A stretch of 64,000 nucleotides of DNA, taken from contig URJL01000004.1 in NCBI GenBank assembly GCA_900548115.1, positions 14,128 through 78,127 on the forward strand, written 5' to 3'. Below are positions 1 through 8,742 of the stretch, piece by piece; position 1 is the first letter of the stretch; every line of letters begins with the position of its first letter. The position numbers and the translations under genes are program-made. The notes under the pieces are model-generated. The model made no database searches, was not told where the DNA came from, and saw nothing but the letters and a program-made list of their open reading frames with translations. Origin of the DNA: an uncultured Eubacteriales bacterium. GTDB taxonomy: Bacteria; Bacillota; Clostridia; Oscillospirales; CAG-382.

Positions 1-151
1 GATTGAGGAAAAAATTATACAAAATAGAGGGGAACATTTTTTTCGTAAACACGTCTTACAAGACAGAAACGGAAAAGGAATGCATGAACATGAAAATGTA
101 TTTCAATCCGAAAGAAAAAACTTATTTTTACATAAGAAAGGAATCCGAAAT

Positions 152-991
152 ATGAAAAAGTTAACCGCAACCCTTTTAGCCCTTCTGATGATCGGCGCCG
201 CTTTCACCGGCTGTGCCAAAAAAGACAACACGGCAGAAAAAGACGATAACACGAAAGTCGAAGCCCCCTCCGACAACAAGAAGGACGATGAAAAGACTGA
301 CGACAAAGCAGATGACAAGACTGACGACAAGACCGACGACAAGTCTGACGAAAATACGGACAACGCGACGGTTCCCGACGACAAAAAAGAACCCGACACA
401 TCGGATAAGCCTGCCGTAATGCCCGACGAAAAGCCGACGGTCAAGCCCGAACAGCCGGTTCAGAAGCCCGAGCAGAAACCCGAGCAGCAGCCGGAACAGA
501 AACCTGAACAGCAGCCGGAACAAAAGCCCGAAGACAACACCGCCGAATCGGCGCTTGCGGGCAAGTCGCTTTCTGAAATCATCGATATGATCTACGAAAA
601 GAATCCGGTTGAAGACCTTTCGCTTGTAACCGATGCCATTGATGCGGAGGATGCCGATTCGCTCGAGTATCTTACCGGCATTACCGACGGAAGCCTTGTT
701 TCCGAAGCGTCGATTTCGGCGCCGATGATCGGCTCGATCCCGTATTCCCTCGTCGTGGTTCGCGTAAAGGACAAAAAGGATACCGCAACGGTCGCACAGC
801 AGATGAAAGATAACATCAACCTGAGAAGATGGATCTGCGTCGAAGCCGATTCTCTCACGGTCGTCGGATACGACGATGTGATCATGCTCTTCATGATCAA
901 TTCCGTAGAATACGGCGACGTTGCCTCGACCGACGGCATGAAGGAGGCCTTCAAATCGATTTGCGGCGGTTCTCTCGATGTCGATCTGTAA
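152..991 (+). CDS. Lipoprotein with DUF4358-like C-terminal domain
   Basis: This 279-residue protein begins with a lipoprotein signal ending in an FTGC lipobox, so it is expected to be anchored on the outer face of the membrane. A long linker follows, rich in Asp, Lys and Thr, then Lys-Pro-Glu-Gln repeats (about residues 30-130). The C-terminal 140 residues resemble the DUF4358 family in the pattern ISAPMIGSIPYSLVVVRVKD followed by a second strand pair. The ATG at 152 is preferred over the one at 80 because it has AAGAAAGG upstream and starts a proper signal peptide. MBOAT and DHHW genes follow directly, a neighbourhood that DUF4358 lipoproteins often share. I infer a role in polysaccharide O-acylation; the biochemical function is unknown. 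Confidence 0.8.
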   Translation: MKKLTATLLALLMIGAAFTGCAKKDNTAEKDDNTKVEAPSDNKKDDEKTDDKADDKTDDKTDDKSDENTDNATVPDDKKEPDTSDKPAVMPDEKPTVKPEQPVQKPEQKPEQQPEQKPEQQPEQKPEDNTAESALAGKSLSEIIDMIYEKNPVEDLSLVTDAIDAEDADSLEYLTGITDGSLVSEASISAPMIGSIPYSLVVVRVKDKKDTATVAQQMKDNINLRRWICVEADSLTVVGYDDVIMLFMINSVEYGDVASTDGMKEAFKSICGGSLDVDL

Positions 992-1071
992 GAACCGACG
1001 CTCATAAACCGACAGCCCGCACCTTCCCGCGGGCTGTCCTTCTGTAAATCGATTTTGACGGGAGAAACCAT

Positions 1072-2469
1072 ATGCTCTTTTCCGGAATACCGTTTCTTTA
1101 TACATTTTTACCGATTGTGCTGCTTTTGTACGCGATTTCTCCGAAAAAAACGAAAAACTGCGTGCTTTTGCTCTCCAGCCTTGTTTTTTACGGATGCGGC
1201 GGACCGAGATACTTGCTTTTGATGATCGGTGCGATCCTCATCGGCTATGTCGGCGGACTGCTGATCGGGCGCGCCGAAACGCGCAGGGTGAAGAAAATCT
1301 TTCTCACCCTTTCGATTCTGCTCCTCGCGGGGCTTTTGGGCTATTTTAAATACGCCGATTTCTTCGTTTCCAATGTAAACGCCCTCTTCGGCGCGTCAAT
1401 CCCGCTTTTGCACGTGACCCTCCCGATCGGGATCAGTTTTTATACCTTCCAGATATTGAGCTACGATGTCGACGTGTACCGCGGAACGCCCGTGCAAAAA
1501 AATCTTATCGATTTTGCCGCCTATGTCTCGATGTTTCCGCAGCTTATCGCGGGTCCGATCGTGCGTTATACCGATGTTGAAAAAGAACTTTCGGTGCGTA
1601 CCCACAGCGCGGCGCTTACCTATGAGGGCTTGCGACGCTTTCTTGTCGGACTTTCGAAAAAAATACTGCTTGCCAATCTTTTTGCCGAGCTGAACGACGC
1701 CTTCCGCGCGGCGGACGAAAAATCGGTGCTGTTTTATTGGATGTACGCCGTGAGCTACACACTGCTCATCTATTTCGATTTTTCGGGCTACAGCGATATG
1801 GCGATCGGTCTCGGAAAGATCTTCGGGTTCCATTTTCCCGAAAATTTCGATTATCCGTATCTGTCGCGCAGTGTGACCGAATTCTGGCGCAGATGGCACA
1901 AAACGCTCGGCGGCTGGTTCCGCGATTATGTGTACATCCCGCTCGGCGGAAACCGCGTGAGCACGGGACGGTGGTTCTTCAACATCGCCGTTGTGTGGGC
2001 GCTGACGGGGCTTTGGCACGGAGCGGCGTGGAATTTTGTTTTGTGGGGGCTTATGTTTGCGGTCCTTCTGATTGCCGAAAAGCTCTTTCTTAAAAAGCTT
2101 CTCGAGCGTCTCCCGCGCTTTGTTTCGCATGTGTATGTAATGTTTATCGTAATGATAAGCTTTGTGATCTTCAATGCCGAAAGCATGACGCAGGCGGCGG
2201 GCGATCTTTCCGCTATGTTCGGCGCGGCAAAGCTGCCGTTTGCAAACGAGCTTACGCTGTATTATCTCAAAAACTATGCGGGCATTTTCCTTCTCGGTGT
2301 GATCGGCGCAACGCCGCTCATGTCTCGCCTTGCCGAGCGTGTGCGGAAGCTTTCCGACGGACGTATCTCGGCAGTGCTTGAGCCGTGCGGAATGCTTTTG
2401 TTGCTGCTTGTCTGCACCGCCTTTTTGGCGGACGGCTCGTTCAACCCGTTTTTGTATTTCCGATTCTGA
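1072..2469 (+). CDS. MBOAT family O-acyltransferase (AlgI/DltB type)
   Basis: This 465-residue polytopic membrane protein has the length and motifs of AlgI-like MBOAT acyltransferases, which move acyl groups, usually acetyl, across the membrane to exported polysaccharides. The family signature RRWHKTLGGWFRDYVYIPLG is present near residue 270. The essential His lies in the WHG motif at about residue 316 (TGLWHGAAWNF). It starts at ATG 1072 with GGGAGA upstream and is followed after 18 bases by the DHHW gene, so the two are very likely co-transcribed. In known systems an AlgJ/AlgX-like partner completes transfer on the outer face, and the next gene fits that role. The polysaccharide substrate cannot be read from the sequence. 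Confidence 0.92.
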   Translation: MLFSGIPFLYTFLPIVLLLYAISPKKTKNCVLLLSSLVFYGCGGPRYLLLMIGAILIGYVGGLLIGRAETRRVKKIFLTLSILLLAGLLGYFKYADFFVSNVNALFGASIPLLHVTLPIGISFYTFQILSYDVDVYRGTPVQKNLIDFAAYVSMFPQLIAGPIVRYTDVEKELSVRTHSAALTYEGLRRFLVGLSKKILLANLFAELNDAFRAADEKSVLFYWMYAVSYTLLIYFDFSGYSDMAIGLGKIFGFHFPENFDYPYLSRSVTEFWRRWHKTLGGWFRDYVYIPLGGNRVSTGRWFFNIAVVWALTGLWHGAAWNFVLWGLMFAVLLIAEKLFLKKLLERLPRFVSHVYVMFIVMISFVIFNAESMTQAAGDLSAMFGAAKLPFANELTLYYLKNYAGIFLLGVIGATPLMSRLAERVRKLSDGRISAVLEPCGMLLLLLVCTAFLADGSFNPFLYFRF

Positions 2470-2487
2470 CGAAAGGAGAACGAATAT

Positions 2488-3597
2488 ATGGAAAAGACAA
2501 AGCTTCGTTCGCTTGCGGGTATTCTTGCCGTTTCGGCGGTTTGGGGAACGCTTTCGGTTTGGAATTTTATAAAACCCGCCGATACGTATTCTCTTTCGGA
2601 ACGGCGAAAGCTTGCCCAAAAGCCCGCCTTTTCGGCGGAATCGATCCTGAGCGGCGACTATATGACCCGGTTTGACAAGGCGGCGCCCGATCAATTTCCC
2701 CTTCGCGAAAGCTTTCGCACGCTCAAGGCGGTGACGGCGCTGTATGCGCTCGGGAAAAAAGAAAATAACGGGATCTATATCGCCGACGGCTATGCCGCAA
2801 AGCTCGAATATCCTCTGCGCGATGCGTCGGTGAAAGGAGCGGTCGAAAAGATCTCCGATCTTTACGAAACCTATTGTAAAGATAAGGCAAACAACGTGTA
2901 CTTCTCGATCGTGCCCGACAAGGGATACTTTCTCGCTCCGAAATATTCTTATCCGCATATGGATTACGACGCTCTTGCAAAAGAGCTTACAAACGGACTT
3001 TCGTTCGCCGAATATATCGATCTTTATCCGACTCTGTCGCTCTCGGATTACTATAAGACCGACACGCACTGGAGTCAGGTAAGAATCCTTCCCGCCGCGA
3101 ATCGCTTGTCGACCGCGATGGGCGGAAGCGAGCTTACCGATTATACGGTAAAGTCCTTTGCTACTCCGTTTTACGGTGTTTATTACGGGCAGGCAGCGCT
3201 TCCCATGAAGCCCGATACGATCTCTTATATCGAGACCGAGACGATGAAAAACGCGCTCGTTCAAAATGTCGAGAACGGCAAAAAATACACGGGCGTTTGG
3301 GAGACGGAAAAGCTTGAAAGCAGCGACCCGTATGAGGTCTTTCTCTCGGGGGCGGCGGCGGTCGTTTACGTGGAAAACCCGGATGCCGAAACCGACCGCG
3401 AGCTTATATTGTTCCGCGATTCCTTCGGAAGCAGTATAGCGCCGCTTCTTTTGCACAACTACAAAAAAATTACCCTTGTCGACACGCGCTATGTCCGACC
3501 GTCGCTCCTCGGAAAGCTTGTTGACTTTGAAGGAGCGGATGTACTGTTTTTATATAGCACGCTGATACTCAACCAAAGCGAGGCTTTGCAAAGCTGA
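2488..3597 (+). CDS. DHHW family protein (AlgJ/AlgX-like)
   Basis: This 369-residue protein has one N-terminal membrane anchor (about residues 8-26) and an extracytoplasmic domain of the DHHW/AlgX-N type. The signature Tyr-Tyr-Lys-Thr-Asp-Thr-His-Trp is present near residue 190, and a Ser motif RDSFGSS near residue 312. Together these match the Asp/His and Ser positions of the SGNH-like catalytic centre in AlgJ and AlgX. It follows the MBOAT gene by 18 bases with a GAAAGGAGAA ribosome site, and a strong terminator follows it. The likely role is to accept the acyl group from the MBOAT partner and pass it to a surface glycan. Members of this family can also be inactive scaffolds, so catalysis is inferred. 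Confidence 0.88.
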   Translation: MEKTKLRSLAGILAVSAVWGTLSVWNFIKPADTYSLSERRKLAQKPAFSAESILSGDYMTRFDKAAPDQFPLRESFRTLKAVTALYALGKKENNGIYIADGYAAKLEYPLRDASVKGAVEKISDLYETYCKDKANNVYFSIVPDKGYFLAPKYSYPHMDYDALAKELTNGLSFAEYIDLYPTLSLSDYYKTDTHWSQVRILPAANRLSTAMGGSELTDYTVKSFATPFYGVYYGQAALPMKPDTISYIETETMKNALVQNVENGKKYTGVWETEKLESSDPYEVFLSGAAAVVYVENPDAETDRELILFRDSFGSSIAPLLLHNYKKITLVDTRYVRPSLLGKLVDFEGADVLFLYSTLILNQSEALQS

Positions 3598-3602
3598 CCG
3601 TA

Positions 3603-3633
3603 AAAAGCGTCCCTTTCGAAGGGACGCTTTTTT
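3603..3633 (+). terminator. Rho-independent terminator after MBOAT-DHHW operon
   Basis: A perfect 10-bp stem (AAAGCGTCCC with GGGACGCTTT) and a short TTTCGAA loop run into a T tract just after the DHHW stop codon. Confidence 0.93.
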
Positions 3634-3664
3634 ATGCCGTTTTGCTTTAAAAAGGAAAAATGGG

Positions 3665-3693
3665 TTGCAATTGCGCAAAGAGTGTGATACAAT
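3665..3693 (+). promoter_or_regulatory. Sigma-A promoter for SGNH hydrolase
   Basis: TTGCAA (3665-3670) and TACAAT (3688-3693) are separated by 17 bases, 55 bases upstream of the start at 3748. Confidence 0.75.
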
Positions 3694-3747
3694 GAACGCG
3701 ACACGAAAAAACGGCGGTCTCCGCCGAAAAAGCAAGGAGAAAACGAT

Positions 3748-4527
3748 ATGTTTACATTGGTTAGAGAAAATGAAAAGCCGCTCGATATCGTCTCGGAAAA
3801 CGGGGGATATACGGCGATTTTCCGCACAATTGCCTGTATCGGCGACAGCCTTTCCTCGGGCGAATTCGAATCGGACGCGGGGGACGGCAAAAGCAATTAT
3901 CACGATATGTTCGAGTATTCCTGGGGACAGTTTATCGCCCGCATGTGCGGAAGCACGGTCTATAATCTTTCACGCGGCGGCATGACCGCGTCGGAATTTT
4001 GCCAAAGCTTTGCCGATAATATGGGCTTTTGGAACGCAAAATACGCGTCGCAGGCGTATATTGTCGCACTCGGCGTAAACGACCTTTTCGGACAAAACCA
4101 GACGATCGGCTCGACCGCAGACATTTGCGACGATGACCCCGAAAAGAACGAAACGACTTTCGCAGGCTATTACGCAAAAATTCTCCAAAAAATGAAAAAG
4201 ATCCAGCCCCGTGCCAAATTCTTTCTCATGACCATGCCGAAGGAGTCGCATGACAACGAGGAAAGAACGCAGAAAAAGCTTGCGCACCGCACGCTTCTTT
4301 ACGATTTTGCAAAGAAGTTTGAGAATACCTACGTTCTCGACCTGTACGAATATGCGCCTGTCTATGACGAGGAGTTCAAACGCTGCATGTTTATGCGCGG
4401 ACATTTGAACCCGATGGGATATCTTTACACGGCGCGCCTTGTTTCGTCGTATATCGATTACATCATCCGTAAAAACCCCGAGGATTTTGCCGAGGTCGGC
4501 TTTATCGGCACAAGCCTTTATCGCTGA
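3748..4527 (+). CDS. SGNH/GDSL hydrolase, cytoplasmic
   Basis: This 259-residue protein has the SGNH esterase blocks in order: block I IGDSLSSGE with Ser34, block II Gly in NLSRGGMT, block III VALGVNDLFG with Asn, and block V His in MRGHLNPMG. No signal peptide is visible, so it should act in the cytoplasm on small esterified substrates such as imported acylated sugars. It has its own promoter and terminator and an AAGGAGAA ribosome site. Another SGNH gene lies close by at 5064, and three more SGNH domains occur in the giant protein at 19135. The exact substrate is unknown. Confidence 0.88.
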   Translation: MFTLVRENEKPLDIVSENGGYTAIFRTIACIGDSLSSGEFESDAGDGKSNYHDMFEYSWGQFIARMCGSTVYNLSRGGMTASEFCQSFADNMGFWNAKYASQAYIVALGVNDLFGQNQTIGSTADICDDDPEKNETTFAGYYAKILQKMKKIQPRAKFFLMTMPKESHDNEERTQKKLAHRTLLYDFAKKFENTYVLDLYEYAPVYDEEFKRCMFMRGHLNPMGYLYTARLVSSYIDYIIRKNPEDFAEVGFIGTSLYR

Positions 4528-4533
4528 AAACAA

Positions 4534-4563
4534 AAAGACCGCGGAGCGTATCCGCGGTCTTTT
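4534..4563 (+). terminator. Rho-independent terminator
   Basis: An 11-bp stem (AAGACCGCGGA with TCCGCGGTCTT) around a GCGTA loop ends in TTT, seven bases after the SGNH stop. It may also serve the converging gene ending at 4591. Confidence 0.88.
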
Positions 4564-4590
4564 GCTGCCATACAGCCGCCGATTTACAGT

Positions 4591-4911
4591 TCATACCTTT
4601 TTCTTCGGCTTCGGCAGCGGCGTGATCTCGATAAGAAGCGGGATCAGCCGATCGTTAAGCTCGCTGTTCTCAATGTCCAAAATGTAATACTCTTTTGCTC
4701 CTTCATACGGATATCCGCTTGGCGCATCCTCCGGAAGAAGTGCGGAGACCTCGGGAAGTTTTTTTACAAAAACTGTGTTGTCGCACACCAAAAGGATCGG
4801 ACGGTCATTCAGATAAACCATATATTCTCCGAACATCTTCCTTGCGCGCACCTCGCCGTATCGAAAAACACAATCGCAGACAAAAGCAACATAGTCCTTT
4901 GTCGTTGCCAT
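4591..4911 (-). CDS. TfoX N-terminal domain protein
   Basis: This 106-residue protein matches stand-alone TfoX N-terminal domains, which begin with a helix, carry ARKMFGEYMVYLNDRP near residue 20, and end with a Tyr-rich strand set. The start at 4911 has the ribosome site AAAGGAGGCGGTAAT; the open frame extends upstream but into Phe-rich, promoter-containing DNA. TfoX regulates competence in Haemophilus, but Firmicutes stand-alone versions have no established role. It is transcribed divergently from the SGNH gene at 5064 and has a Lys/Pro-rich C-terminal tail. Confidence 0.85.
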   Translation of the reverse strand: MATTKDYVAFVCDCVFRYGEVRARKMFGEYMVYLNDRPILLVCDNTVFVKKLPEVSALLPEDAPSGYPYEGAKEYYILDIENSELNDRLIPLLIEITPLPKPKKKV

Positions 4912-4942
4912 ATTACCGCCTCCTTTTCTTTCAGATACGGTC

Positions 4943-4971
4943 ATTATATAAAAAATCGGGAAAAAAGTCAA
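4943..4971 (-). promoter_or_regulatory. Sigma-A promoter for TfoX-like gene
   Basis: On the minus strand, TTGACT and TATAAT are separated by 17 bases, 32 bases upstream of the start at 4911. Confidence 0.82.
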
Positions 4972-4979
4972 GAAAACGC

Positions 4980-5008
4980 TTGCACAAAGGGGGTTTTCGG
5001 TGTATACT
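4980..5008 (+). promoter_or_regulatory. Sigma-A promoter for SGNH esterase
   Basis: TTGCAC (4980-4985) and TATACT (5003-5008) are separated by 17 bases. It lies back to back with the minus-strand promoter at 4943-4971. Confidence 0.78.
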
Positions 5009-5063
5009 GAAAACAATTCCGATAGGAAAAAGAAAAAAGTGAAAAAGAAAAAGGAGAGAAAAA

Positions 5064-6218
5064 ATGGATTTTGCTCCCTATATATTCGAGCGCGATTCTC
5101 TTTGCAATACACGCTCTTGCCTTGAAAAAGCAAAAAAACTCCGCATCGCCTATTTCGGCGGTTCGGTTACGGCGGGTTACGGAGCACAGGATTTTGACGT
5201 TCACGGAAGTGCGGTCGATAAAAGCTCGTGGCGTGCCAAAATGACCGCTTGGCTAAAGGAACGGTATCCCGAAGCCGACATCGAAAGTATATATGCCGCC
5301 ATCGGCGAGAGCGGAACCTATCTCGGCACCTATCGCCTTTACGATCATGTGATCGCAAAAGACCCCGATCTTGCCTTTGTTGAATTTGCCATCAACGACA
5401 CCTATGGCGGATTTGACCGCGAGCGAGCCGCCTATCAGTTCGAGACCATCGTGCGCGAGCTTCGCACGGCAAAGCCGTTTTGTGACATAATCGTGCTTAT
5501 CAGCGGAGATCGAAACGTCTTTGAACGATACGACGGCTTTTTTCCGACGGCGCAGGGACATGCGGACATTGCAAAGGCATACGGTCTGCCGCTTGTTTAC
5601 ATGGGACGCGCTCTTTACGATCATATCAAACAGGAAGACATTCCGTGGCAGACGTATTATGTTGACGGGGTACACCCGAACAACGCGGGCTACGCCTTCT
5701 ATTTTGACGTAATCAAGACCTATATGCAAAAAGCGCTTGCCGACGCGTCCGTGTTTTGCGAACCGCGCGCGCATACCGTGCCGAAAAGCATCGTGAGCGA
5801 GCATCTTCTCGACGGAGACCGAAAGCTCGTTTACGCGTCGCATACCATGCTGCGCGAGAGTCCGGGCTGGTATTACAGCGACAAAAACGTCAATACGACG
5901 CTTTCAAAGACCGGTTCGGTCGCCGCGGCGATTCGCCGCGGCATGCCGTCTTTTTCCTATACCTTTAGCGGAACGGAGTTTGCGGTGTTTACCAACCTTT
6001 ACGGCGATCGGAAATACGAATACTCGGTCGACCGCGGGGGATGGAAGGAAGCGATCTTTTCCAAGCACAACCCCACGACCGTCGTGACGGGACTTGCGAG
6101 CGGCACGCACCGTATTGCAATACACCCGCTCCCGTCGGAGGAAGAAAACGCCGAGAATGAAATGTATATCGCCGCCGTTATGTTCCGCGACGAGACAAAA
6201 CAAACGGTACGAGAATAA
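5064..6218 (+). CDS. SGNH/GDSL esterase, twin of giant protein C-terminus
   Basis: This 384-residue protein has an SGNH hydrolase domain (about residues 25-230) and a C-terminal beta-sandwich (about 250-380). The nucleophile block is FGGSVTAGYG with Ser34, the Asn is in EFAINDTYGG, and the Asp/His pair is in VDGVHP (Asp201, His204). It aligns end to end with the last 380 residues of the giant secreted protein at 19135, sharing identical stretches such as SIYAAIGESGTYLGTY. Unlike that domain it has no signal peptide, so it should work inside the cell. A dedicated promoter lies upstream, with ribosome site AAGGAGAG. The substrate is probably an esterified sugar or oligosaccharide. Confidence 0.9.
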   Translation: MDFAPYIFERDSLCNTRSCLEKAKKLRIAYFGGSVTAGYGAQDFDVHGSAVDKSSWRAKMTAWLKERYPEADIESIYAAIGESGTYLGTYRLYDHVIAKDPDLAFVEFAINDTYGGFDRERAAYQFETIVRELRTAKPFCDIIVLISGDRNVFERYDGFFPTAQGHADIAKAYGLPLVYMGRALYDHIKQEDIPWQTYYVDGVHPNNAGYAFYFDVIKTYMQKALADASVFCEPRAHTVPKSIVSEHLLDGDRKLVYASHTMLRESPGWYYSDKNVNTTLSKTGSVAAAIRRGMPSFSYTFSGTEFAVFTNLYGDRKYEYSVDRGGWKEAIFSKHNPTTVVTGLASGTHRIAIHPLPSEEENAENEMYIAAVMFRDETKQTVRE

Positions 6219-6222
6219 AAAA

Positions 6223-6257
6223 GTACGCCCCCGCAAAAAATGCGGAGGCGTATTGCT
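6223..6257 (+). terminator. Terminator between convergent genes
   Basis: A 12-bp stem with one mismatch (TACGCCCCCGCA with TGCGGAGGCGTA) around AAAAA lies between the converging genes ending at 6218 and 6271, with T- and A-rich flanks on both sides. Confidence 0.78.
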
Positions 6258-6270
6258 TTTGTCTGTAGTT

Positions 6271-7269
6271 TCAGTCCACCGTAATGATCAGCGCATGTCC
6301 CTTATCGTACATGTTGCCTGTCAGAACGTATTGGGGAATCACGGTTTTTTTGCCGTCGGGCGTTTCGGCGAGAATCTCGGTGTAGAAGTCGCTGTGCCAA
6401 TGCCCGCAGAAAATACCGCGGATAACGTCGGCATTATGGGTCACAAGGTTGTAAAACTCTAAGGATTCGGCGCATGTCTGCCCATCCTTCCCGATAAAAT
6501 TGTGACAGAAATCGCGCGTGCCCGAACCGTCGTTCACGCGAATCGGCACAACGTCGACCTCGTTCGGATTGCGCGTACAGATCGGCTCGTGCCAGAAAAG
6601 AAGTACGATGTGTCCGCGCGCCCGCGCGTCGGAAATATCGGCACGCAGCCTTTCGGTTTGATGCGAGAAAAAGCGCGATTGCCCGTTGTTGATCGCAACG
6701 ACACGCACCTTGTCGCCGAGAACACGCGAGACATAATGAATGTCGTGACGCCAGTTTTCGGAAAGCAGCGCATAGCGCGATTCAAGCGTGGTGTCGTCGG
6801 GCACTTTGCCCTGCATAACGCGGGTGATGTCGTGTCCGCCGATCGTGACGAACGCGTCGGGGCATACATCCCAGACAAGACGTTTCGTCAGATCAAAGGT
6901 TCCGTGTGTAATATAATCGAGTGTGTCGCCCGTGACGACTGTCTGATCAAAAAACTTCGAGAGAGCCATGGTGCGCACGGTATTCGGAACGGTGCTTCCG
7001 TCGCGAAATCCGAGACGAAATTCCCGCGTGCTTAAAATGCAGGGACGACGCTCGATACAGTCGACGGCGTCAAGGCAGTTTAAATGAAGGTCGGTCGTAT
7101 GCAGTATCTCGATCGGATCGCCGCCCTTTTCGGTGTCAAAATGCGCCGTGCGGAACATTATCCCCTCGTTTTCAAGACGGAAAATGTGTCTGCGCGGATC
7201 GGCGCCGCTTCCCTCAATATCGGTTCTTTCCGCCGCAAAATAGGCGGATTTTTCTTCGGACTTTATCAT
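6271..7269 (-). CDS. Calcineurin-like metallophosphoesterase
   Basis: This 332-residue protein has the metal-binding blocks of the calcineurin-like superfamily: HTTDLHLN (metal Asp and His), VVTGDTLD, a GGHD block where GNHD is usual, LFWHEP, and CGHWHSDF near the C-terminus. No signal peptide is visible. The start at 7269 is chosen because AAGGAGCG lies upstream and the promoter just before it excludes the longer frame. Family members cleave phosphomonoesters or phosphodiesters; the natural substrate is not evident. The GGHD block in place of GNHD could affect activity. Confidence 0.87.
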   Translation of the reverse strand: MIKSEEKSAYFAAERTDIEGSGADPRRHIFRLENEGIMFRTAHFDTEKGGDPIEILHTTDLHLNCLDAVDCIERRPCILSTREFRLGFRDGSTVPNTVRTMALSKFFDQTVVTGDTLDYITHGTFDLTKRLVWDVCPDAFVTIGGHDITRVMQGKVPDDTTLESRYALLSENWRHDIHYVSRVLGDKVRVVAINNGQSRFFSHQTERLRADISDARARGHIVLLFWHEPICTRNPNEVDVVPIRVNDGSGTRDFCHNFIGKDGQTCAESLEFYNLVTHNADVIRGIFCGHWHSDFYTEILAETPDGKKTVIPQYVLTGNMYDKGHALIITVD

Positions 7270-7299
7270 AATACGCTCCTTGAACTTCTTTCTGTGATG

Positions 7300-7328
7300 A
7301 TTGTAATACGGATTATGAGAAAAGTCAA
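7300..7328 (-). promoter_or_regulatory. Sigma-A promoter for phosphoesterase
   Basis: Minus-strand TTGACT and TACAAT are separated by 17 bases, 31 bases from the start at 7269. Confidence 0.8.
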
Positions 7329-7378
7329 GAAAAAGTTGCGTAAAAAGAAGATTCGAAAAAATTTCGTTTGTCGGTCGA

Positions 7379-7407
7379 TTGACAGGCGCGGTTTTGTTTG
7401 TTACAAT
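7379..7407 (+). promoter_or_regulatory. Sigma-A promoter that fixes a GTG start
   Basis: A near-perfect promoter, TTGACA (7379-7384) and TACAAT (7402-7407), with 17-base spacing. Transcription should begin near 7414, so the beta-helix gene must start downstream, at GTG 7434. Confidence 0.87.
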
Positions 7408-7433
7408 CGTCGCAGACAGAGGGAGGTGTTTCG

Positions 7434-8636
7434 GTGGAAGAATATGTAAGAGTCGACAAAATGGACGGACGGGATGATGCCGAACAAATTCAAAATGCCG
7501 TAGCCGAAGCAAAAAGAACGGGTGTCAACCGTATTGTCGTACCGCAGCGCAACGAGCGTACGGGAAGAGAGATATGGGATATTTCCCACACGATTTATCT
7601 GCCGAGCGACATTGAGGTCGTTCTTTATAACGCACATCTCCGTCTTGCCGACAATTCCTTTTGCAATATGTTTTCCAATGAAAATATATTGCACGGCATT
7701 GCGCGGACAAAGGACGGCGAACAAAGGAATATCCGAATACACGGAATCGGAAATGCGATTTTGGATGGCGGAGAGTATAACGGTCTTTCCGAAAGGAATA
7801 GCGAAAAGGATGGGCTGCCGAGTATTTTGGTCAACACGACGCTCTTGTTTTTTAATGTCTCGAATCTTTGCGTTGAAAACCTTTCGATCATCAATCAACG
7901 GTGGTGGGGAATGACCAACATTTTTGTGCGCGATTCGGTTTTCCGCGGCATACGCTTTGAAGCCGATCTTTCGTGGGTCGATGAAAACGGGGTGCATCAT
8001 CCGGAGGGCTTTTCCCGAGATCGCGGCGAAATTTACGTCCGTAATGCCGACGGTATCGATCTTCGTATCGGCTGTCACGATATACGGATCGAAAACATCT
8101 CGGGATTTACCGAGGACGATACGGTTGCGCTCACCGCACTCGGCGGTTTTGAGCGACAGAACGGGCTGATCGTTGAGGGAGAACCCTGCGATATTCATGA
8201 TGTAAAAATCCGCAATGTTGCGAGCGACAGTCATGTTTGTGCAGTCGTGCGGCTTCTTAACGATGAAGGAAACAAGCTGTACAACATCGACATCGACGGC
8301 GTGACGCATATGCGCTGCGGAAAGCATAACGATAAGGCGCGCTACGTCATCCGTATCGGCGACATGGCATATGCAAATGAACACAGCACGCTCGGAGATA
8401 CACATCATATCTCCATTCGCAATGTCTTTTCGCACGGCACGTATGCGATCAGCCTTTGCAAGGGTCTGAGCGACTCGACAATCGACAACGTCGTTGTCGC
8501 AAGCGATGGGAATTATGGCTTCGGCGGCGTCGAAAACGGCCGAGCGGTTATAAAGAACGTTCGTTTCGGAGACTTTTTCCTGCTTTCCGAAAACGCAAGC
8601 GCGTTTCGCGAGGGTAGCTTTGCCGAGGAAGAATAA
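7434..8636 (+). CDS. GH28-like right-handed beta-helix enzyme
   Basis: This 400-residue protein has the layout of pectate-lyase-like/GH28 beta-helix enzymes: an N-terminal segment DDAEQIQNAV, then repeated short strands such as NIRIHGIGNAILDGG, and a GH28-like stretch RNADGIDLRIGCHDIRIEN followed by EDDTVAL. The start is GTG 7434, seven bases after GGGAGG and downstream of the promoter at 7379-7407. No signal peptide is seen, so it probably acts on imported oligosaccharides. The catalytic Asp set of polygalacturonases is only partly recognisable, so the specificity is uncertain. It belongs to the cluster of cytoplasmic glycan enzymes here. Confidence 0.82.
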   Translation: MEEYVRVDKMDGRDDAEQIQNAVAEAKRTGVNRIVVPQRNERTGREIWDISHTIYLPSDIEVVLYNAHLRLADNSFCNMFSNENILHGIARTKDGEQRNIRIHGIGNAILDGGEYNGLSERNSEKDGLPSILVNTTLLFFNVSNLCVENLSIINQRWWGMTNIFVRDSVFRGIRFEADLSWVDENGVHHPEGFSRDRGEIYVRNADGIDLRIGCHDIRIENISGFTEDDTVALTALGGFERQNGLIVEGEPCDIHDVKIRNVASDSHVCAVVRLLNDEGNKLYNIDIDGVTHMRCGKHNDKARYVIRIGDMAYANEHSTLGDTHHISIRNVFSHGTYAISLCKGLSDSTIDNVVVASDGNYGFGGVENGRAVIKNVRFGDFFLLSENASAFREGSFAEEE

Positions 8637-8675
8637 AGAAATTTTTCGCAGCGGATGAGAATGTTCCGAATCCTC

Positions 8676-8704
8676 TTGAAAAACAGCCAATAATTTGATA
8701 CAAT
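8676..8704 (+). promoter_or_regulatory. Sigma-A promoter for parvulin
   Basis: TTGAAA (8676-8681) and TACAAT (8699-8704), 17-base spacing, 38 bases before the start at 8743. Confidence 0.78.
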
Positions 8705-8742
8705 AAAGAAAAATCCAAAAAAGACGGATAAGGAGTAAAAAT

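Noticed and set aside
1396..3456. Long minus-strand open frame (686 codons) across the MBOAT and DHHW genes
   Set aside because: It is antisense to two well-supported genes, has an Arg/His-rich composition with no family features and no ribosome site. It is a shadow of high-GC codon structure.
4912..5133. N-terminal extension of the TfoX-like protein
   Set aside because: The Phe-rich extension overlaps the gene's own promoter and lacks a ribosome site.
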